Origin: Paraglaciecola sp.
Lineage (GTDB): Bacteria > Pseudomonadota > Gammaproteobacteria > Enterobacterales > Alteromonadaceae
DNA: 64,000 bases
Reading direction: 5' to 3'
Assembly: GCA_009993955.1 (NCBI GenBank)
Contig: JAACSL010000005.1
Location: forward strand, 85,995-149,994
Notes under the pieces: generated by a model
The model's database searches: none
Told to the model about the DNA's origin: nothing
The model's input: the letters and a program-made list of their open reading frames with translations, nothing else
Position numbers and translations under genes: made by a program
Shown here: positions 18,570 through 27,984 of the stretch, piece by piece
How the letters are laid out: every line of letters starts with the position of its first letter
How positions within the stretch are numbered: position 1 is the stretch's first letter

Positions 18570-20336
18570 TTAATTATCTTTCACCAAACTTTGTTTGTCT
18601 TTGGTGAACAAGGTTTGCAACTCTTCTCTGCCCTGGCGACTACTTTCAATCAATTGCTCTATGTTCATTTGTTGTTTAAAGGTTTTTGCCAGTAAGGTGC
18701 GGTTATGCTCAGCAAAGATATCTACCATGTGTTTCGCTTGTTCAGCTGTCACACCAAGCTCTTTTAATACTAACTCGGCGGCCTCTAAGCCGCTGGCAAA
18801 CATTTCTCGTACATATAACTCAACCCCTAATTCGGCGTAACGTGTTACCGTCATCCGGTTGCGTGCGCGCGCAATGATCCTAACGTGGGGGAAGTGCAAA
18901 CGCGCCAGTTCAGCGATTTTAATGCAATCGTCTTCACCGTCTACGGCAATCAGTAAGATCTTAGCGTGACCTAGCCCCGCAGTAACCAGTAAATCTAAGC
19001 GGCTGGCGTCGCCATAAAACACTTTGTTGCCAAACTTCTTCACAAACTCAATGTGTTTAGCGTCTTTGTCTAGTGCGGTAAACGGAATGTCGTTTGCCGC
19101 TAAAATCCTCGCACTTAATTGACCAAAACGCCCAAAGCCAGCGATGAGCACTTGCGGTTCACTGGTATCACTTTTTGAATCATACACGGCTGGACAATTA
19201 CGCGAGGTGAACCACAGGCTGTGCAGTATCACCAAGGGTGCCGTGAGCGCCATGGATATGCCCACAATCAAGGTGACTTCGGCAGAGACATTAGCCGGCA
19301 GAATCCCGTTTGCGGTGCTTTGCTGCATCACCACAAAAGCAAATTCTCCGCCTTGGGACAACATCAAACCCACACGCATGGCATCCGTGGTCAATTGTTT
19401 AGTGCCCTTCAGAATGGCAAAAATCAGCAGGGTTTTTAACAAGACTAAACACAGACTGGCGCAGATAATAAACAGTGGCTCACTGATAAACAGGCTCAAG
19501 TCCAAGTTCATGCCAATGGCCATAAAAAACAAACCTAATAATAGCCCTTTAAAGGGTTCGATTTCGGTTTCTAATTGATGACGAAAACTGGAGTTTGCCA
19601 ACAAAATACCGGCAATAAAGGCCCCCATGCCCATGGATAAACCGGCAGCTTGCATGCCCAAAGCCGTGGCAATCACAATTAACAAGGCGGCCGAAGTCAT
19701 AACTTCGGCACTGCCGTAAGACGAGATCAAACGTAAAAATGGATTGGTCAAATAACGCCCCACCACTAACACCCCCACTACCGCCCCAAGACTCACCCAC
19801 CACTGCGGGGCATCGACATTCTGAGTCACCGAGTAACTCTCAACCAAAATAAGAATGGGGATAACCGCCAAGTCTTGCATCAGCAAAATAGCAAAACCCT
19901 GTTGCCCTGGTGGTGACTTAAGAATTTTGTGCTCGCTCATTAATTGCACCGCAAACGCCGTAGACGACAAGGCCAGCGACAAACCAATGATCAACGACGC
20001 AATAAAGCTAAAACCCAAGGTAAAATGCAAAATAAGCGTAATCAGCGCAGCACAAGTGCTCAACTGCAGGCCGCCGGTCAATACGATGTGATTGCGCATG
20101 CGCCAGAGTTTTTGCGGTTCGAGTTCAAGGCCAATGACAAACAGCAACAACACCACACCAAGCTCAGCAACATGCAAGATGGTTTGTGAATCGTTTACCC
20201 AATCCATCACCTGTGGGCCAATGATCAAACCTGCCACTAAATACCCTAAAATGGCCCCTAACTTGAGGCGTTTAAACATGGGCACAGCAATCACCGTTGC
20301 AACCAAAAATATTAAGGCTGTGGCAAATCCGCTCAT
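18570..20336 (-). CDS. Monovalent cation:proton antiporter, CPA2 family (KefB/KefC-like)
   Basis: This 588-residue protein has 12-13 membrane helices in residues 1-375, including GYLVAGLIIGP and ELGVVLLLFVIGLELEPQKL, then a cytoplasmic RCK/TrkA-N domain from about 397 (VLIAGFGRFGQLSARILAAN) with the dinucleotide-binding Gly pattern, and a C-terminal helical tail. It would exchange K+ or Na+ for H+ across the inner membrane. No KefF/KefG-type oxidoreductase is adjacent. The start at 20336 is chosen because AAGGA lies ten bases upstream; the open frame reaches back to 20372 without a better site. Confidence 0.9.
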   Translation of the reverse strand: MSGFATALIFLVATVIAVPMFKRLKLGAILGYLVAGLIIGPQVMDWVNDSQTILHVAELGVVLLLFVIGLELEPQKLWRMRNHIVLTGGLQLSTCAALITLILHFTLGFSFIASLIIGLSLALSSTAFAVQLMSEHKILKSPPGQQGFAILLMQDLAVIPILILVESYSVTQNVDAPQWWVSLGAVVGVLVVGRYLTNPFLRLISSYGSAEVMTSAALLIVIATALGMQAAGLSMGMGAFIAGILLANSSFRHQLETEIEPFKGLLLGLFFMAIGMNLDLSLFISEPLFIICASLCLVLLKTLLIFAILKGTKQLTTDAMRVGLMLSQGGEFAFVVMQQSTANGILPANVSAEVTLIVGISMALTAPLVILHSLWFTSRNCPAVYDSKSDTSEPQVLIAGFGRFGQLSARILAANDIPFTALDKDAKHIEFVKKFGNKVFYGDASRLDLLVTAGLGHAKILLIAVDGEDDCIKIAELARLHFPHVRIIARARNRMTVTRYAELGVELYVREMFASGLEAAELVLKELGVTAEQAKHMVDIFAEHNRTLLAKTFKQQMNIEQLIESSRQGREELQTLFTKDKQSLVKDN

Positions 20337-20514
20337 AAAAAAATTTTCCTTGCTGTTGAGTGCAACCATCATATCAGCTTTGTTTTGCTTGCAAAGTCAC
20401 GCTTATGCCAGCTAAGGAATATAGGTAGTCATTTACATTTTTTTAACACTGCTATACTTCTTAGGCGAGCTGACACAAGGTCAAATCGTATTTCCCTTGT
20501 AGGAGGGTTGAAAC

Positions 20515-21072
20515 ATGTTAAGACACTATTACGTCAGCGATGACTTGCAAGAACTAGAAGCGGTGGAAAACGAATTGCAGAATCAAGGCGTTACCACCCC
20601 GCAAATTCATGTCCTCAGTGAAAATGATGCCGAGGTAGAACAACACCATCTGCACGCCATTGAACCCGTTTTAAAAAAAGACGTGGTGCGTTCCACTAAA
20701 CGTGGCGCCTTAATTGGCTTGTTGGGTGCAGCATTATTACTGGTGGTCACGTATGTGATGCAATGGCACGTTAGTGCAGTCGGTTGGGTGCCGTTTATTT
20801 TTTGTGCCTTAGTCACCTTGGGTTTTTGCACCTGGCAAGGGGGCTTGATCGGCATTCAAATACCTAATCATCAATTTGCGCGCTTTCAAGCCCTGCTTAA
20901 ACAAGGTAAACATATCTTTTTTGTCGATTTTGACAAAACACAAGAAACCGTGGTGCAAGGGGTGTTGAGCCGTCATCCTAAACTTGAATTTGCCGGCACC
21001 GGACCAGCCACTCCCGCATGGGTGGTGCGAGGCCAAGACAAATTTAGTCATATGATGAAAGTGATGCCCTAA
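20515..21072 (+). CDS. Small two-helix membrane protein, unknown function
   Basis: This 185-residue protein has a soluble N-terminal domain (YVSDDLQELEAVENELQNQG, residues 6-25), two adjacent membrane helices (about 64-82 and 90-110) and a soluble C-terminal domain. The N-terminal fold resembles the DUF1269/GsiB-like 'heat-induced stress protein' group that begins with a ferredoxin-like strand-helix unit before a glycine-rich membrane hairpin. A very strong ribosome site (AGGAGGG, 7 bases before ATG) suggests high translation. The gene stands alone, divergent from the antiporter. No specific function can be given. Confidence 0.8.
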   Translation: MLRHYYVSDDLQELEAVENELQNQGVTTPQIHVLSENDAEVEQHHLHAIEPVLKKDVVRSTKRGALIGLLGAALLLVVTYVMQWHVSAVGWVPFIFCALVTLGFCTWQGGLIGIQIPNHQFARFQALLKQGKHIFFVDFDKTQETVVQGVLSRHPKLEFAGTGPATPAWVVRGQDKFSHMMKVMP

Positions 21073-21079
21073 CACCAAG

Positions 21080-21135
21080 CTGTGAGCTCCAAACCTTGGG
21101 CTCCAAACTGTGAGTTCCAAGCCTTGGGCTCCAAG
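21080..21135. repeat. 28-bp tandem repeat, two copies plus a remnant
   Basis: Two adjacent 28-base units begin CTGTGAGCTCC and CTGTGAGTTCC and agree at 25 of 28 positions; a third partial unit (CAGTGAGCAAC) follows. Each unit holds GAGC-CCAA/TTGG-GCTC inverted-repeat arms, so each could fold into a hairpin. The array lies just after the membrane-protein stop (21072) and may act as its terminator. Confidence 0.8.
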
Positions 21136-21315
21136 CAGTGAGCAACATATCACTCACCAAGTACTTCAACGCTGGTTTATGTCGGCGTTTTTTATATTTG
21201 CTTGTACGCGATGCGCCCTGTTAAACCCACAATAGACATTTTTAGCTGTGCATAGCTTGGCAGCAAGCCACGACTTCGCCACAATACGTGTACTGCAAAT
21301 TTACCAAGCAAGCTC

Positions 21316-21945
21316 ATGGAATACGGCGCACTTTTTTTATTCACCCTAGCCACCAGCATAACTCCTGGGCCAAACAACCTAATGATCATGAGTTCTGGGG
21401 TAAATTTTGGTTTTAAACGCAGCTTGCCCCACTTACTTGGCATTGATGTTGGTTTTGCCCTGATGATTGTGGCGGTAGGCTTGGGCATGAGCCAAGTTTT
21501 TGTGCAAGTACCTGCTTTACTGCTGTGGTTAAAACTAGCCGGTGTGGTTTATCTGAGTTATCTCGCTTTTCGCATCGCCACAACCCCCACCGATGTGAAT
21601 GCCAAAACGGCTAAAAAGACGCCAGCTCAGCCCTTCAGTTTTATGCAGGCTGCATTATTTCAGTGGGTTAACCCAAAGGCATGGATCATGATCGTGGGTG
21701 CGGTAGTGACCTACACGGCAGTGGACATGAATTACCCGCTACAAGTGGCCATTATTGCTTTGTTCTTTTTGTTGTTTGGCACGCCCTGCACCTTTGCATG
21801 GTTGGGTTTTGGCACAGCGTTAAAACAGTGGTTAGCCAGCCCCACAAAACTTAAGGTATTCAACATCAGCATGGCGAGTTTACTGATGTTATCGTTGTTA
21901 CCTGTGATACTTGAACTAGTAGAACTCGGTGAGCGTTTATTGTAG
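21316..21945 (+). CDS. LysE/RhtB-family amino-acid exporter
   Basis: This 209-residue protein has six membrane helices and the family signature ATSITPGPNNLMIMSSGVNF at residues 11-30. It would export an amino acid or a homoserine-type compound across the inner membrane using the ion gradient. A central FQWVNPKAWIMIVGA segment (about 115) is also conserved in the family. The gene is a single unit, convergent with the SMC cassette (stop 16 bases from the last gene of that cassette). The exported compound is not predictable. Confidence 0.92.
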   Translation: MEYGALFLFTLATSITPGPNNLMIMSSGVNFGFKRSLPHLLGIDVGFALMIVAVGLGMSQVFVQVPALLLWLKLAGVVYLSYLAFRIATTPTDVNAKTAKKTPAQPFSFMQAALFQWVNPKAWIMIVGAVVTYTAVDMNYPLQVAIIALFFLLFGTPCTFAWLGFGTALKQWLASPTKLKVFNISMASLLMLSLLPVILELVELGERLL

Positions 21946-21961
21946 TGCCCCTTTGTATTGG

Positions 21962-23182
21962 CTAACGTAACCCTAATTCAACATCACGAATGATGTAATT
22001 GCCTGAGTATTGTGGGTGGTTTTCGCCACTGGTGTCCAAGGCAAAATAACTTTGTTCTTCTTGGCTTAAACCCTGATACCCCCCCACCACTTGATAAATC
22101 CATACTTCAGGGTCGAAATCTAGGGCCTGCTGCTGAAAATACTGCAAGGCGGTAATGCGCTCGCCACTATCAATCACCTGACAAAAATACGCTTCCACTG
22201 CTTGACGCAACTTGTCTTCGGCAAACTGCGCATCACTTTGTTGTTCAACTTTGATTTTTTGTGCGGCACGCTCTGGCTGTTGACGTATTTGGTTGCGACT
22301 AAAGGCTTTAATCGCCCCCACCAGTTGCTGCAATTCTGCTTCATGTTCTAGTCGATGCACATCCACTGCCGCTGGTTTAATGAGTGCCGCAGCCTGATTA
22401 AACAACATAGGCACTTGGCTGAGCTGCGCGTAGTTGCTGGGGCTAAAGTCGGGCTTGTGCTCCATGTGTAGCAAAAAGCCCTTAAGTAGCTGGGTACGCC
22501 CTTTAAATTGGCGAAAACGACCGATTAACTCCAGTAAACGGGCCTGCACAATAGACAACTCTTGGATCACTTTGGCAAAACACTGTTGTAAGGTTACCAC
22601 CAACAAATGTCGCAATTCTCGGTGGCTGCCAGCTTGCTCACTGAGTTCATCAAAGCGCAACATCTCCAGTTGCTTCAGTAAGTCACTCACTTGGGATTGT
22701 GCCAATTCGTTTTCGCGGATTTTGGCATCAATGGATGACACGTAACCAAATTCATTGTTGATGCGACTGAATAACACCCGCACATTGTTGGCGAGAGATT
22801 CGGTTAAAGCGTAAACATGCTCGGTTAAATCCGCCAAATGTGCTTCCGATTCGGCATAACGCCCATGATGCAGGGCTTCTTTATAGTGCACCGACAAGGA
22901 TTTAAAGCTCGCCAAAGCAGAGGCGATATTGGCGTCCAGTTGGCGATTGCGCTCATCATGCAAACTGCCTTCGAGTAAATTACGCACCGCAGATTTCAAG
23001 CGTAATTGCGTATCCGCTTCGGGGCGCCACAAGATCCCCAAGTGACAGAGTTTTTCGATGGTTTTAGGATTATGTTTGGCTTCGTCTAATACCCCCGCAA
23101 TGTAGACCTGCATAATCAGGTCGGCATGGCGACTTAAGGCATTAAGCAGGGTAATACCCGCTTGCTGTAAGTGTTGGTTCAT
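21962..23182 (-). CDS. Kleisin-like subunit of an SMC complex (MksF/JetA-like)
   Basis: This 406-residue, mostly helical protein is the third gene of a leftward SMC cassette. The N-terminal 100 residues form a winged-helix-like unit (LQQAGITLLNALSRHADLIM; LGILWRPEADTQLRLK), followed by a long helical middle (about 115-290) and a C-terminal domain ending in a strand-rich segment (YQGLSQEEQSYFALD). This layout suits a MukF/MksF/JetA-type kleisin that bridges SMC heads. The start at 23182 has GAGG nine bases upstream; the frame extends to 23212 without a better site. The family assignment is by size, order and fold pattern, not clear motifs, so it is moderate. Confidence 0.6.
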   Translation of the reverse strand: MNQHLQQAGITLLNALSRHADLIMQVYIAGVLDEAKHNPKTIEKLCHLGILWRPEADTQLRLKSAVRNLLEGSLHDERNRQLDANIASALASFKSLSVHYKEALHHGRYAESEAHLADLTEHVYALTESLANNVRVLFSRINNEFGYVSSIDAKIRENELAQSQVSDLLKQLEMLRFDELSEQAGSHRELRHLLVVTLQQCFAKVIQELSIVQARLLELIGRFRQFKGRTQLLKGFLLHMEHKPDFSPSNYAQLSQVPMLFNQAAALIKPAAVDVHRLEHEAELQQLVGAIKAFSRNQIRQQPERAAQKIKVEQQSDAQFAEDKLRQAVEAYFCQVIDSGERITALQYFQQQALDFDPEVWIYQVVGGYQGLSQEEQSYFALDTSGENHPQYSGNYIIRDVELGLR

Positions 23183-23249
23183 TACCCTAGCCTCACCCCA
23201 GTCAAAAACCAAACTTGGCTGCTAGCTGTCATTACATACGGCCAAGGCA

Positions 23250-23885
23250 TCATAACAAACTACCTTGTTGCACCGCTTGCTCAGCTTGCGCGGTAAGCGA
23301 CAAGGCTTCTGTTTCGTCAATAAATTTAAGTACATCGTATAAGTACTCAATTTTACCAGTGGCGATGTATATCTGTTTTTCAGCATTAGGGCGCAGCAAA
23401 TACCCCAGTTCTGTTAAGCGCTTGAACACCTGCTTTAATTGCCCATCGAGCTGAGTGCTGGTTGAGCCAAACAAACGATTGCGTGAAATTTTTTCAATTT
23501 GTTCGGCAAAAGCGGGAGTATCTTCAATGATGGTTTGCAGTTCATTTAAGCGCAGGGCCGTGCCTTGGCTAACCGGAACATCCGAGCCATTGGCTTGTTG
23601 TACCAGTATCAACCATTCCACCAAGGGCATTAAATGACTGGTAATGTCTTGAAATTGACTGCCCAACTGCTTGCGTTCGTTGTCATATAAACTTTGGTAG
23701 GCAGCAAAAAATACCTCACCGTCGGCGGCACTGGCCAAGGTACGATTAAGCACGTTGAGTTGGCTTTCAATTTTATCACCGTTACCGGCGGTTTTTAGAA
23801 AACGCCACGCTTCCTCGTCACTCACCTGACAAACAAAACAGCCCGATAACAACAGTTCTAATACGCGACCCTGTTCGGTGATCAT
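23250..23885 (-). CDS. Kite-like subunit of an SMC complex (MksE/JetB-like)
   Basis: This 211-residue protein is encoded between the SMC ATPase and the kleisin-like protein. Its size and helical/winged-helix pattern (LELLLSGCFVCQVSDEEAWR near the start; LKQVFKRLTELGYLLRPNAE near residue 145, with the strand EKQIYIATGKIEYLYDVL) fit the MukE/MksE/JetB class. It overlaps the ATPase stop by 4 bases (ATGA), so the subunits are translationally coupled, as expected for a stoichiometric complex. Assignment is by context and predicted fold. Confidence 0.6.
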   Translation of the reverse strand: MITEQGRVLELLLSGCFVCQVSDEEAWRFLKTAGNGDKIESQLNVLNRTLASAADGEVFFAAYQSLYDNERKQLGSQFQDITSHLMPLVEWLILVQQANGSDVPVSQGTALRLNELQTIIEDTPAFAEQIEKISRNRLFGSTSTQLDGQLKQVFKRLTELGYLLRPNAEKQIYIATGKIEYLYDVLKFIDETEALSLTAQAEQAVQQGSLL

Positions 23886-26800
23886 ACTTCCACCTCATTT
23901 TGCTTGGCTTGGTGCATAGCGTGCTGTTTGGCTAATTTAAGGCGTTGGGTGATGGCACTCACCTTGGGTTGCACAACCTGCAACTTACGTGTGGTTTTAT
24001 CAATCAAATAGCGGTTTTCAAACAAGGTCAGCACTTCTGATTCAGGATTAGGGAAGGCACCCACCACAGAGATATTGTTATTGTGGCACGCGTCAAAAAT
24101 CTTCTTCACGTTACTTTGGTGTAAGGTACCAAGTTCATCAATTGGCCAATGGATGGTGGCATCGGCTTTACCCCGCAACAAACGAGTAAAGGCCAACAAG
24201 AACTTACACAAAATTAAGTAGGCCATACCGTGACTAGACGACTCATTTAATTGGCGGTCGGTGCGAATGATCAAATCACTGTTGCCCTCTCGCAAATGCA
24301 GTTCTATATCCAACAGCTTACTGATGCCACCGGTGAGTGCAGCTCTGCCAAGTATGTCCAAGACTTTACGCATGCTGTGCGCGTAGTCATCGTCAGGCAA
24401 TTCATTGGCACCTTCACTCATCCACGTTTGATAAAGCTTGTTGAACTGTGCCAGTTCTGGCCAAAACTCCAATTCGCTGATGCGCGAACGGATCTTCACG
24501 GCAGACTCCGATACGCCTTCTAAAAATAGCTCTTCGTCCACTTCTTTACTGATGCGTTTACTTTGACTTTCGATGCGCCGGTCAATGTCTTCCAATACCT
24601 TGTAATACTGCGTCAGGTCAGCGCCAAAAATGCGCCCTTGTTCCCGTAAACCCTGTAGTTTTTGCGGCACGATCACATTCAGTAATTGGGCGAGATGCCC
24701 CACTAAACGTCGATGATCAATGCCACGGATTCCCTGCTGATTCAACGTGGCACATTCTTCACGTGAACGCTCCCACGTATCCGACAGTCCTGTTCCCGCT
24801 TGTGCGGCAATCAATTGGTCGAAGTGCTCCACATAGGCTTTAATATCGGCCAGCAAATTCTCGCGGTTTTGCAATAAAGCCTGACCTTCGGTGATGCGCT
24901 GGGCGATGTTTAGGCTGTTGCCACTGTTGTCTGCTTTTTCGGCCACTTCCGGCACCGTTAAGCTTAATTTGGCCAACTGACGTTTAATATTTTGCACCGC
25001 CAATTCTTGTTCTTTGTTGGTAGTTAAACTGACTTCAAATTGGCTTTGTTGCTCTTTAAATTGTTGGCGTTGGGTTTTGTACGCTGTTTGTTGTTTGTTC
25101 AACTCACGTTCGGCCTGACTGGCGGCCTTTTTCGCTTTGGCGAGTTGTTGTTGCCAATTCAGCTTATGCCCGGTAAACACGGTTTTATACCAATGTTCAT
25201 AGTCTTTCACGGTATGCCGATGGGTTTCGGTATGCAAAATATCCTGTTTAAGCTGTTTGATGTGTTTCTGTAAGGCACCTATTTCATCGACATCGACACC
25301 ACGCTGAGCGAGTTCATCCGCCAACCATTGTTCGGATTTTTTCTTCTCGAGTGCCGCATTTTGTCGGGCTTTTTGCATGTGTTGTTCAATTTGATTCAAC
25401 TGCTGTTGGGTATCACCCAATAACTGTTGCCAATGGAACTGATGCTCAGTTTGCGCTTCGCGTAATTGATCATGCAGAGCCGCTTGGGCACTTTGATGCT
25501 GCATCTGCTCTTTGTGTTGTTGGCTTTCATTGTCTTTGAGCAAGTGTTTATTTTGTTGTTTGCGCTCGCTTACGGCCTGAGCATATTCTTGCTGAATTTG
25601 CTCTTTGTCGGCTTGTAAACGTTTGCGATTTGCTTCTGCAGTGCGTGCATCGCTCTCGCGTTTGGCCTGTAATAATTCCTTGTTACGTACCTCTTCACTG
25701 GCTTTGGCCAGTTCAAGTTCCACTTCATTTTGACTCGCTAATAGTTCAGCTAAACGCTGCTGTGCAGCATGCAAACGCTGCTGTAAAGCATGTTCAGATT
25801 CTGCGTAGTCGGGTAAGGCCACATGGCTCAAATCCAAGCGCACGCCAAACATACTCGCCTCGGCCTGTGGCACAAACTGTGGTTTCAGATCATTACGTTT
25901 GAGCAAATCTGGGTGAATGACTTTACCCAGATCGTGTTCCCAACCCGGTTGTTCTTTGCGTAAACTCTCCAACAAACTGTGGTGTCCGGGATACAGCAAC
26001 GCTTCAACATTGTTGACTTGTTGTTGTTGCAGTAAATACGCTTTGCGGGCCTGTTCGAGGCTTTCATTGGCTTTGCTGCGTTGCTGTTGACATTGTTGAT
26101 GAGCCTGCTGGGCGGCACGTAGTTTGTCGCGGCTGTGATCTTCTAGGCCATTGGCCTCTTTGATACTGACATCTAACAAATCTAATTGGCTTTGTTCAAA
26201 TTCGCTGAAGCCGGCATTTTTTAAACTGGCTTGTAAGCTGGCTTGTTGAATTTTTAATTCACCTAGGCGTTGCTGGTATTCGCTATCGAGCTGGTTTTGT
26301 TGTTGCTGGAAATCTTGTTTAATCTCCTGCAAGCGTGATTGTTCTTGGCTACGCTGCTCGGTCAATTTGTCTTGCAAACTTTGTTTTTGTTCGCCATAGG
26401 TATCCAGTTCCATGCGCAATCTGTCATTCAGATCCGCCACACGTTTGTTAAACGCAGACTCCACGTCTTGGTGTTTTTCGGTGAGCAAACTGTAACGAGC
26501 CGAGGCTGTAGTCAATTCACTTTGCCACTGCGGCAAGACTTGCAGATTAGCTTGCAGCGTTTCCACGTCTTGGTCTTGCCAGGCGTCAAACTCTTTTTCT
26601 ACCTGCTCAAGGTCTTTTTCAATTTTTAAACTATCGGCTTTGGCGGCTGACAGGTGTTGATTCAATGCATCGCGAGCGCTCGACCAGTCATGTTCTTGTT
26701 TTTTCAGGCTTAACAAGGTGTCGTCTAATTGCCCTTGAGCACGGAGGATCCCCGCGGCTAACTTGCTCAAATCCATGTCAAACTGCTGCTTAAGCTGAGA

Positions 26801-27598
26801 TAAACGTGACTCAGCTTGACTCAACTCATGATCTGCTCGCTCTAATTTGGCAAATTCAGGGCGAATTTCATCAAACTCTTTGATCAAATGGCATTCGCGG
26901 ATCCAATCTTCTACCCGATGGCGACTTAATCCTGACGTAGGCGGTTGCACGCCATCTTCTTCCAAAATAGCGGCAATCATGGCCTTGATGGTTTCCATTT
27001 TGCCTTCTTTACTGTGCACCGCTTTTGCCAGCTTTTCGATGTGCCGCAGTTGATGACTGCTGTCACACAAACTAAAAATTCTGGCATAACCCAACAGCTC
27101 ACGACTATTGGCACAACTGTTCAATACGCCACGATCATTTTGCAAAATGGCGCGATAGTCTTTGGTGTTTAGAAGATTAGTGACCAGCACGTTTGCGCGC
27201 TTTAAATTTCGCGCCAATTCGTTCATCGATATGCTGGCGTGTTCTCCGGCTTTGTTCTGGTACAAATAATCACTGAGTTCAAAGGGTTTGCCGATTAAGC
27301 GATAATTCACCCCACTGCCGCTGGATGCTAATACGACCTGACACAAATCTTCTTCGTTGCGAGCATATTCGTAGATGATAAAACTTGATTCACGGGGTAA
27401 ATACCAACGCTCGAAACTGTCACGTGTGGCAGGCACCACTCGGCTTGGATATTCACCATAAAATACCGGAATAAGGCGTTGCAAGGTGGTTTTACCTGAG
27501 GCATTGGTACCACAAATGTTGGTATGACCCTTGAGTTTTAATTCCACCACGCCGGGCAGATGGGTGTCGATAAGAATAATGCGATGTAAACCAGGCAT
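23882..27598 (-). CDS. SMC/MukB-like coiled-coil ATPase (DUF3584-like)
   Basis: This 1238-residue protein has a head-coil-head layout. Walker A is GTNASGKTTLQRLIP (about residue 31), followed by the PSRVVPATRDSFERWYLPRE segment that marks the DUF3584 group. Two Gln/Glu-rich coiled coils (about 250-500 and 590-900) flank a hinge-like stretch near 530-590. The C-terminal head has a NESSSHGMAYLILCKFLLAF signature loop (about 1120) and Walker B ATIHWPIDELGTL (about 1150) with the catalytic DE pair intact. It should bind and move DNA as a dimer with the two downstream subunits. Known relatives include chromosome-organising MukBEF/MksBEF and plasmid-excluding Wadjet. No JetD-type nuclease gene is adjacent. 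Confidence 0.8.
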   Translation of the reverse strand: MPGLHRIILIDTHLPGVVELKLKGHTNICGTNASGKTTLQRLIPVFYGEYPSRVVPATRDSFERWYLPRESSFIIYEYARNEEDLCQVVLASSGSGVNYRLIGKPFELSDYLYQNKAGEHASISMNELARNLKRANVLVTNLLNTKDYRAILQNDRGVLNSCANSRELLGYARIFSLCDSSHQLRHIEKLAKAVHSKEGKMETIKAMIAAILEEDGVQPPTSGLSRHRVEDWIRECHLIKEFDEIRPEFAKLERADHELSQAESRLSQLKQQFDMDLSKLAAGILRAQGQLDDTLLSLKKQEHDWSSARDALNQHLSAAKADSLKIEKDLEQVEKEFDAWQDQDVETLQANLQVLPQWQSELTTASARYSLLTEKHQDVESAFNKRVADLNDRLRMELDTYGEQKQSLQDKLTEQRSQEQSRLQEIKQDFQQQQNQLDSEYQQRLGELKIQQASLQASLKNAGFSEFEQSQLDLLDVSIKEANGLEDHSRDKLRAAQQAHQQCQQQRSKANESLEQARKAYLLQQQQVNNVEALLYPGHHSLLESLRKEQPGWEHDLGKVIHPDLLKRNDLKPQFVPQAEASMFGVRLDLSHVALPDYAESEHALQQRLHAAQQRLAELLASQNEVELELAKASEEVRNKELLQAKRESDARTAEANRKRLQADKEQIQQEYAQAVSERKQQNKHLLKDNESQQHKEQMQHQSAQAALHDQLREAQTEHQFHWQQLLGDTQQQLNQIEQHMQKARQNAALEKKKSEQWLADELAQRGVDVDEIGALQKHIKQLKQDILHTETHRHTVKDYEHWYKTVFTGHKLNWQQQLAKAKKAASQAERELNKQQTAYKTQRQQFKEQQSQFEVSLTTNKEQELAVQNIKRQLAKLSLTVPEVAEKADNSGNSLNIAQRITEGQALLQNRENLLADIKAYVEHFDQLIAAQAGTGLSDTWERSREECATLNQQGIRGIDHRRLVGHLAQLLNVIVPQKLQGLREQGRIFGADLTQYYKVLEDIDRRIESQSKRISKEVDEELFLEGVSESAVKIRSRISELEFWPELAQFNKLYQTWMSEGANELPDDDYAHSMRKVLDILGRAALTGGISKLLDIELHLREGNSDLIIRTDRQLNESSSHGMAYLILCKFLLAFTRLLRGKADATIHWPIDELGTLHQSNVKKIFDACHNNNISVVGAFPNPESEVLTLFENRYLIDKTTRKLQVVQPKVSAITQRLKLAKQHAMHQAKQNEVEV

Positions 27599-27984
27599 AA
27601 CAACCCTTTAATTGGCGTAAAACAGTGTCAGTCGGCCGATGGTTTTGGCTGACATCGACAACGATAAAAGGCCGGAGTTTACCCAGATTTAGCCGCCTTG
27701 AACACCTTGAAAACGTGACTTTTTGCTGGTTTTCCTAAGTGCTTGATTTGGGCCGAATTTGTTGGCACTTCCTGTTGTTTAGTGCACACCTGATTGGTTA
27801 AATTATCGCCGGCTTCGACCTATTACCAAGATCAATGCATGATCGATGTCCCTCAGCGCTGAGTTATGACGTTTTTTTGCACTACAGCTTAACATCCACA
27901 AAAAACTGCGTATTATCATAAGCTTGCTGGAGTGTAGATATTTGCATGTCACGTTTTTGTCCATAACTAATAGAGAATGACTCC
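27599..27984. other. 386-base divergent intergenic region (SMC cassette / TPR gene)
   Basis: No coding sequence is visible. It must hold promoters for both divergent genes. Visible structure: two CCTTGAA copies nine bases apart (27696 and 27705), the perfect 12-base palindrome CTCAGCGCTGAG (27852-27863), which could be an operator, and the promoter candidate listed separately. Confidence 0.6.
27889..27916 (+). promoter_or_regulatory. Candidate sigma-70 promoter for the TPR gene
   Basis: TTAACA (27889-27894) and TATTAT (27911-27916) each match consensus at five of six bases with a 16-base spacer. Transcription would start about 60 bases before the GTG at 27985. Confidence 0.42.
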
